A stretch of DNA of 64,000 nucleotides from VBOC01 sp035635475 (lineage in GTDB: Bacteria; Bacteroidota; Ignavibacteria; UBA10030; SZUA-254), in the NCBI GenBank assembly GCA_035635475.1, contig DASQAZ010000117.1, positions 1-64,000 on the forward strand, given 5' to 3'. A model generated the notes under the pieces. It made no database searches and was not told the origin of the DNA. It saw nothing but the letters and a program-made list of their open reading frames with translations. The position numbers and the translations under genes are program-made. The first letter of the stretch is position 1. Each line of letters starts with the position of its first letter. Positions 60,845-64,000 of the stretch are shown one piece after another.

Positions 60845-61492
60845 ATGCTCGTTACAAAGATCGAATGGCAGAAACGGGATCCTCACCGCGTGAACCTGTT
60901 CATCGACGGTGAGTTTGCCTTCGGCCTCCAGGACGAGGTTCTGCTCCGCAGCGGGATCCGCAAGGGAGATCAGCTCTCGGAGGAAGAACTGGAAACAATG
61001 CAGGCCTCCGGGGAATTTGCGCTTGCCAAACGACAAGCCCTGAGGATTCTCGCCCGCCGCCTCAGGAGCGAAGCCGAAATCAGGACACACCTTCTCGAAA
61101 AAGAGTTCCATCCACGAACCGTCGACCGCGTCATTCTCAAACTCCGGGAGCTGCGCCTGGTGGACGACCTGCGCTTCGCGCGCGCGTGCGTCCACGACAT
61201 GCGGCTGCGGAGAGCCCTGGGCCGCATCGCACTCGAGCGTCAGCTTCGATTAAAGGGCGTTCCGCGATCGACGATCATGGAGGTGCTTGGCGAAGTCGGA
61301 GGACGGGAAGACGATGCTGCAATCGCGCTCCAGGCGGTAACCAAGCTTCTGAAACGCTATAGCACATCCCGAAAGAAGCTTTTGCCCGAGCAGCAGCGCG
61401 CACGGGCGATTCAGTTCCTTGCACGGCGGGGCTTCGACGGCGAGACGATCTCCCGGGTGATAACGAGAGCGACGCGGGAGGACCGTTCGTGA
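60845..61492 (+). CDS. recX: Regulatory protein RecX
   Basis: 215 residues, longer than the usual 150-170. Three-helix RecX repeats are visible: ILARRLRSEAEIRTHLLEKE, VDDLRFARACVHDMRLRRAL and ARAIQFLARRGFDGETISRV. An N-terminal beta part (KIEWQKRDPHRVNLFIDG) accounts for the extra length and is common in Gram-positive and FCB RecX. It limits RecA filament growth. The gene order recA-recX is widespread. Confidence 0.93.
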   Translation: MLVTKIEWQKRDPHRVNLFIDGEFAFGLQDEVLLRSGIRKGDQLSEEELETMQASGEFALAKRQALRILARRLRSEAEIRTHLLEKEFHPRTVDRVILKLRELRLVDDLRFARACVHDMRLRRALGRIALERQLRLKGVPRSTIMEVLGEVGGREDDAAIALQAVTKLLKRYSTSRKKLLPEQQRARAIQFLARRGFDGETISRVITRATREDRS

Positions 61493-61507
61493 GGCGGGGG
61501 AGGAACA

Positions 61508-62182
61508 ACGGCGCGCATCATTTTTGATATCGAAACACTCGGCCTGCCGATCGAATCGTTCGACGAAGCGCGCCGGGCCTACCTGTTGAAGTCAGCGGAG
61601 ACACAACACGCGAGGGAAACCGAGGTCCAGAAGCTGAGCCTCAGTCCGCTGACGGCCCAGATCGTCGCGATCGGCATGCTGAATCCCGACACCATGGCGG
61701 GGAAAGTTCTGTACCAATCGGCAAAACAAGAGCAGTCCGGGCCTGACGAGCGCAACATCGAGTACCACGCCGGCACTGAAGAGCAGATCGTGCGCCAATT
61801 CTGGGATGACGTGAGGCACTACGATCAGTTTATCACTTTTAATGGCCGGAGCTTCGACTGTCCGTTTCTGATGATTCGGTCTGCCATGCTGTCGATTCCG
61901 CCTACGCGCAGTCTCATGCCCTACCGGTACGACTCATCGACTCACTGCGATTTACTCGATCAGTTGACATTTTACGGGGCCGTCCGCCGCTTCAATCTCG
62001 ATTTCTACTGCAAGTCGTTCGGGATCAAGAGCCCGAAAAGCGAAGGCGTCTCCGGCCTCGACATCGGTCCGATGTTTCGTGAAGGCAAGTTCAAGGAGAT
62101 CGCACAGTACTGCGCAGGCGATGTGATCGCCACGGCGGAGCTGTTCAGGAAGTGGGATGCGTTCATTAATATCAAAGCCTAG
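61508..62182 (+). CDS. Predicted 3'-5' exonuclease (PolB-related, PF10108-type), non-ATG start
   Basis: About 224 residues. The frame that contains the exonuclease motifs opens after the recX stop and has no ATG, GTG or TTG before its first motif (IIFDIETLGLP, Exo I). A strong GGAGGA lies at 61499-61504, 3 bp ahead of an ACG at 61508, my best guess for the start. ATC and ATT at 61517 and 61520 are alternatives. TTG 61586 would remove Exo I. Exo II is FNGRSFDCPFLMIRSAML and Exo III lies in YCAGDVIATAELFRKW. It should be a DEDD-family nuclease, possibly for repair, given recA upstream. Confidence 0.85.
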   Translation, partial: TARIIFDIETLGLPIESFDEARRAYLLKSAETQHARETEVQKLSLSPLTAQIVAIGMLNPDTMAGKVLYQSAKQEQSGPDERNIEYHAGTEEQIVRQFWDDVRHYDQFITFNGRSFDCPFLMIRSAMLSIPPTRSLMPYRYDSSTHCDLLDQLTFYGAVRRFNLDFYCKSFGIKSPKSEGVSGLDIGPMFREGKFKEIAQYCAGDVIATAELFRKWDAFINIKA

Positions 62183-62191
62183 CTCCTGGCG

Positions 62192-63049
62192 ATGACCGGG
62201 CAGATCCGCTCCGCCGGCGCTTCCTCTCCCCGGCTTGACGAAACAGATTTCCTGGTAGTCGACGTCGAGACAACAGGACTGTCCGCCGAAGGCGGGGATC
62301 GCGTCTGCGAACTCGGGGCTGTCAAGCTGCGGGGCGGCGCCGTCATCGCCACGCTCGGAACATTGATCGATCCCTGCCGGCCTATCTCAAACGGAGCGTA
62401 CGCCGTCAATCACATCTCCCCCGAGATGCTTCGGGACGCGCCGGTCTTCACCGGTGTGGCCGAGCGGTTGTGGGGCATGATGCAGGACTCGATTCTTGTG
62501 GCCTACAACGCCCCCTTCGATCTCTCCTTTCTTGCCGTCGAATTCCGTCTCCTTGGCTATCCGCCCATCCTCAATCCCGTAGTCGATGCTTTGGCGATTG
62601 CCCGCCGTCTGCTTCCAGGGCTCGAACGATACCCTCAGGGAAATGTGGCACGAATCCTCGGAATCGGGGGCTCGGTGCAACACCGCGCGCTCGAGGATGC
62701 GATGGTCACCGCGAAGATCTTCACGGTTTTTTCATCGATCCTCAAGGCGTACGATTGCACGGCCGTCTCTGATCTGAACCGCAGGGATCTACTTCAGGTG
62801 CTCTACAACCGGAGAATGAGCATCCTGACCGATGCCCTGTCGAGCGCACGCGATGTCTGGATCAAGTACCTCTCCCCTTCCAACGGGGAGATTTCGGACC
62901 GGATCGTCTCGCCCAAGGAACTCAGCGGGAAAAGCCCCGGCGCGGAGGCCCGCTATCTCATCGCCTATTGCCACACGGCAAAGGGCGAGAGAGATTTCAG
63001 GATCGACCGCATCCTCGATCTCCGGTTGATGGATTCCAAATCGGTGTGA
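62192..63049 (+). CDS. DnaQ-like DEDDh exonuclease fused to a WYL-like domain
   Basis: 285 residues. Residues 20-185 are a DnaQ/epsilon-type exonuclease: FLVVDVETTGLS (Exo I), VAYNAPFDLSFLAVE (Exo II), HRALEDAMVTAKIF (Exo III, with catalytic His). The last 90 or so residues (VWIKYLSPSNGEISDRIVSP, EARYLIAYCHTAKGERDFRI, DRILDL) fit the WYL fold, a ligand- or nucleic-acid-sensing module. Exonuclease plus WYL in one chain is unusual. It starts 9 bp after the PF10108-type gene, so the two nucleases are likely co-expressed. Confidence 0.88.
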   Translation: MTGQIRSAGASSPRLDETDFLVVDVETTGLSAEGGDRVCELGAVKLRGGAVIATLGTLIDPCRPISNGAYAVNHISPEMLRDAPVFTGVAERLWGMMQDSILVAYNAPFDLSFLAVEFRLLGYPPILNPVVDALAIARRLLPGLERYPQGNVARILGIGGSVQHRALEDAMVTAKIFTVFSSILKAYDCTAVSDLNRRDLLQVLYNRRMSILTDALSSARDVWIKYLSPSNGEISDRIVSPKELSGKSPGAEARYLIAYCHTAKGERDFRIDRILDLRLMDSKSV

Positions 63050-63050
63050 C

Positions 63051-63063
63051 CCCGCAGCGGGGG
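63051..63063. terminator. Short GC hairpin between convergent genes
   Basis: CCCC (63051-63054), GCAGC, GGGG (63060-63063), just after the TGA of the exonuclease-WYL gene. It is followed by GGCGGGA, recalling the GCGGGA dyads elsewhere. There is no T-run, so function is uncertain. Confidence 0.3.
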
Positions 63064-63070
63064 GCGGGAA

Positions 63071-64000
63071 TCAGGAGACGGGATGAATCGGAAGGCGGAT
63101 CACGAACGCAGTGCCCTCGCGGGCGTCATTACGGGCTTCCACGCTGCCGCGGTGACTCTCCACGATCCACTTGACAAGCGCCAGCCCCAATCCTGTTCCC
63201 CCTCCCATTGAGCTCTCCGATTGCCCGCTCCTGAACGGATCAAAGATATTCGGGAGGATTTCGGACGAAATGCCCTTGCCGGAGTTGAAAAATCTGAAGA
63301 CGAGTTCATGTTCCTCCGCCGTGTAGCTCAGGCGAATTCTTCCCTTGGCAGGGGTAAACTTGATCGCATTGTCGAGAAGATTAAAGAGTATGTGGCGCAT
63401 CTGGCCGGGGTCGGCCCGGATAGACACCGGGGGTCCCTTTCTCAGCACCATGCTGATTTTCTTCTCGCGCGTTAATATCTGCGATTCACGATAGAATTCC
63501 CTTAACAGGTCGTAGAAATTGATATCCGTTAGATCCAGTTTGAATGTGCCGGCCTGCATCCTGCTTAAACTAAGCAGCTCGTCGACGACCCTCGTGAGGT
63601 GGAGGACTTCATCGTACGTCTCGCTCAATGCCCTCCGCAGCGACTGGCTGGAGAGGTCGGGCCTCAGGGCGTTCTCGAGCTGACTCCTGAGGATTGTGAG
63701 GGGCGTGCGCAACTGATGGGAGGCCATCGATGAAAGACTCAGCGTTCGCTGAGCGCGCGCGCGAATCTTCTCCACAACCTCATTGATGTCCCGCGCCAGG
63801 TCATGCCTCCTCCGGGCCGGGTCTGTGCCCAGCCGTTGAAATCCTTCGGCGGAAGGGAGCCGCTCTTCGGAACCGGTATCGAATAGTCTCTCGATCCGGA
63901 CGGCCGCCTGCCACAATACTTCTTCTGCCTTCGCGATCTCGCTGATATCGCGAGCGACCCCGATGAGGCCCAGGACCGTCCCTTTGCCGTCCCTGATCTG
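63071..64000 (-). CDS. PAS histidine kinase, 5' end beyond the window
   Basis: 310 codons are visible on the minus strand, open to the right edge. The most upstream part (IRDGKGTVLGLIGVARDISE) is the end of a PAS domain. It is followed by a helical linker, the HisKA motif SMASHQLRTPLTIL with the phospho-acceptor His, and HATPase_c with LLDNAIKFTPAKGR (N box), FNSGKGISSEIL (G1) and GGTGLGLALVKWI (G2). There is no receiver. The in-frame TTG at 63916 falls after the PAS end and is not the true start. The lone receiver at 59257-59679 could be its partner, which is a guess. Confidence 0.92.
   Translation of the reverse strand, partial: QIRDGKGTVLGLIGVARDISEIAKAEEVLWQAAVRIERLFDTGSEERLPSAEGFQRLGTDPARRRHDLARDINEVVEKIRARAQRTLSLSSMASHQLRTPLTILRSQLENALRPDLSSQSLRRALSETYDEVLHLTRVVDELLSLSRMQAGTFKLDLTDINFYDLLREFYRESQILTREKKISMVLRKGPPVSIRADPGQMRHILFNLLDNAIKFTPAKGRIRLSYTAEEHELVFRFFNSGKGISSEILPNIFDPFRSGQSESSMGGGTGLGLALVKWIVESHRGSVEARNDAREGTAFVIRLPIHPVS

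Noticed and set aside
1..64000. Insertion sequences, prophage, integrase or attachment sites
   Set aside because: No transposase, integrase or phage gene, and no tRNA-adjacent direct repeat, was seen.

Overview
The window reads as a mid-to-high GC chromosome segment from a member of the FCB group, most like the Ignavibacteria side of Bacteroidota/Chlorobi. The arguments are: a secreted S8 protease ending in a type IX secretion (T9SS) sorting domain with the NFPNPFNP signature; a PorQ/PorV-type outer-membrane protein; a lipoprotein of the C-A-x-G-x-P-x-x-GGP-x-D-x-x-PP family seen across Bacteroidetes; the cmk-ispH-rpsA cluster; and MtaB. This placement is inference; no rRNA is present. No phage, insertion sequence, CRISPR array or replication origin was seen. 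The window is mostly housekeeping genes packed in operons with 4-bp stop/start overlaps.

Layout. 1-1956 (minus): start of a large secreted protein made of tandem 93-residue Ig-like modules, running off the left edge. 2.3-6.2 kb (minus): dnaE and trxA. 6.3-8.3 kb (plus): promoter, tRNA-Arg(CCT), proS. 8.3-8.9 kb: two very small membrane-protein genes, one with a consensus promoter. 8.9-25.3 kb (minus): cmk-ispH-rpsA-mtaB-(DUF5683-like)-truA-M48 protease, then CNNM/CBS protein, two glycosyltransferases, DUF2064, nadD, the T9SS-type S8 protease and a TPR lipoprotein. 25.3-25.9 kb (plus): a SpoU methyltransferase. 25.9-33.3 kb (minus): relA/spoT, HU, ruvX, AlbA_2 protein and a 1206-residue multi-PAS hybrid histidine kinase. 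33.4-42.5 kb (plus): amrA, amrB, DUF2520, long-form sugar nucleotidyltransferase, enoyl-CoA hydratase, an unknown protein, glyS, an OmpA lipoprotein, a TPR protein and a ZIP transporter. 42.5-43.4 kb (minus): porQ-like gene, divergent from deoC (plus) and two SPOR lipoproteins. 45.5-51.2 kb (minus): tsaD, a GT-C/TPR membrane protein, mltG, Big_5 lipoprotein. 51.3-56.0 kb (plus): MacAB-like efflux set (adaptor, ATPase, two permeases) and a small outer-membrane protein. 56.1-63.0 kb (plus): rpmB, pgsA, pgpA, cinA, thpR, a lone receiver, recA, recX and two DEDD exonucleases, the second fused to a WYL-like domain. The right edge holds a truncated PAS histidine kinase (minus).

Cross-cutting observations. 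Nine intergenic promoters share a sigma70-like layout (TTGnnn or close, exactly 17 bp, TATATT/TATCTT/TACAAT or close) rather than the TTTG/TAnnTTTG layout of Bacteroidetes. A TCCCGC/GCGGGA dyad recurs in at least three intergenic gaps. Three genes have an N-terminus that clearly belongs to the protein but lacks any ATG, GTG or TTG start (61508, 55537, 40543). deoC has an amphipathic-helix plus Cys-rich N-terminal extension that resembles a microcompartment targeting peptide.
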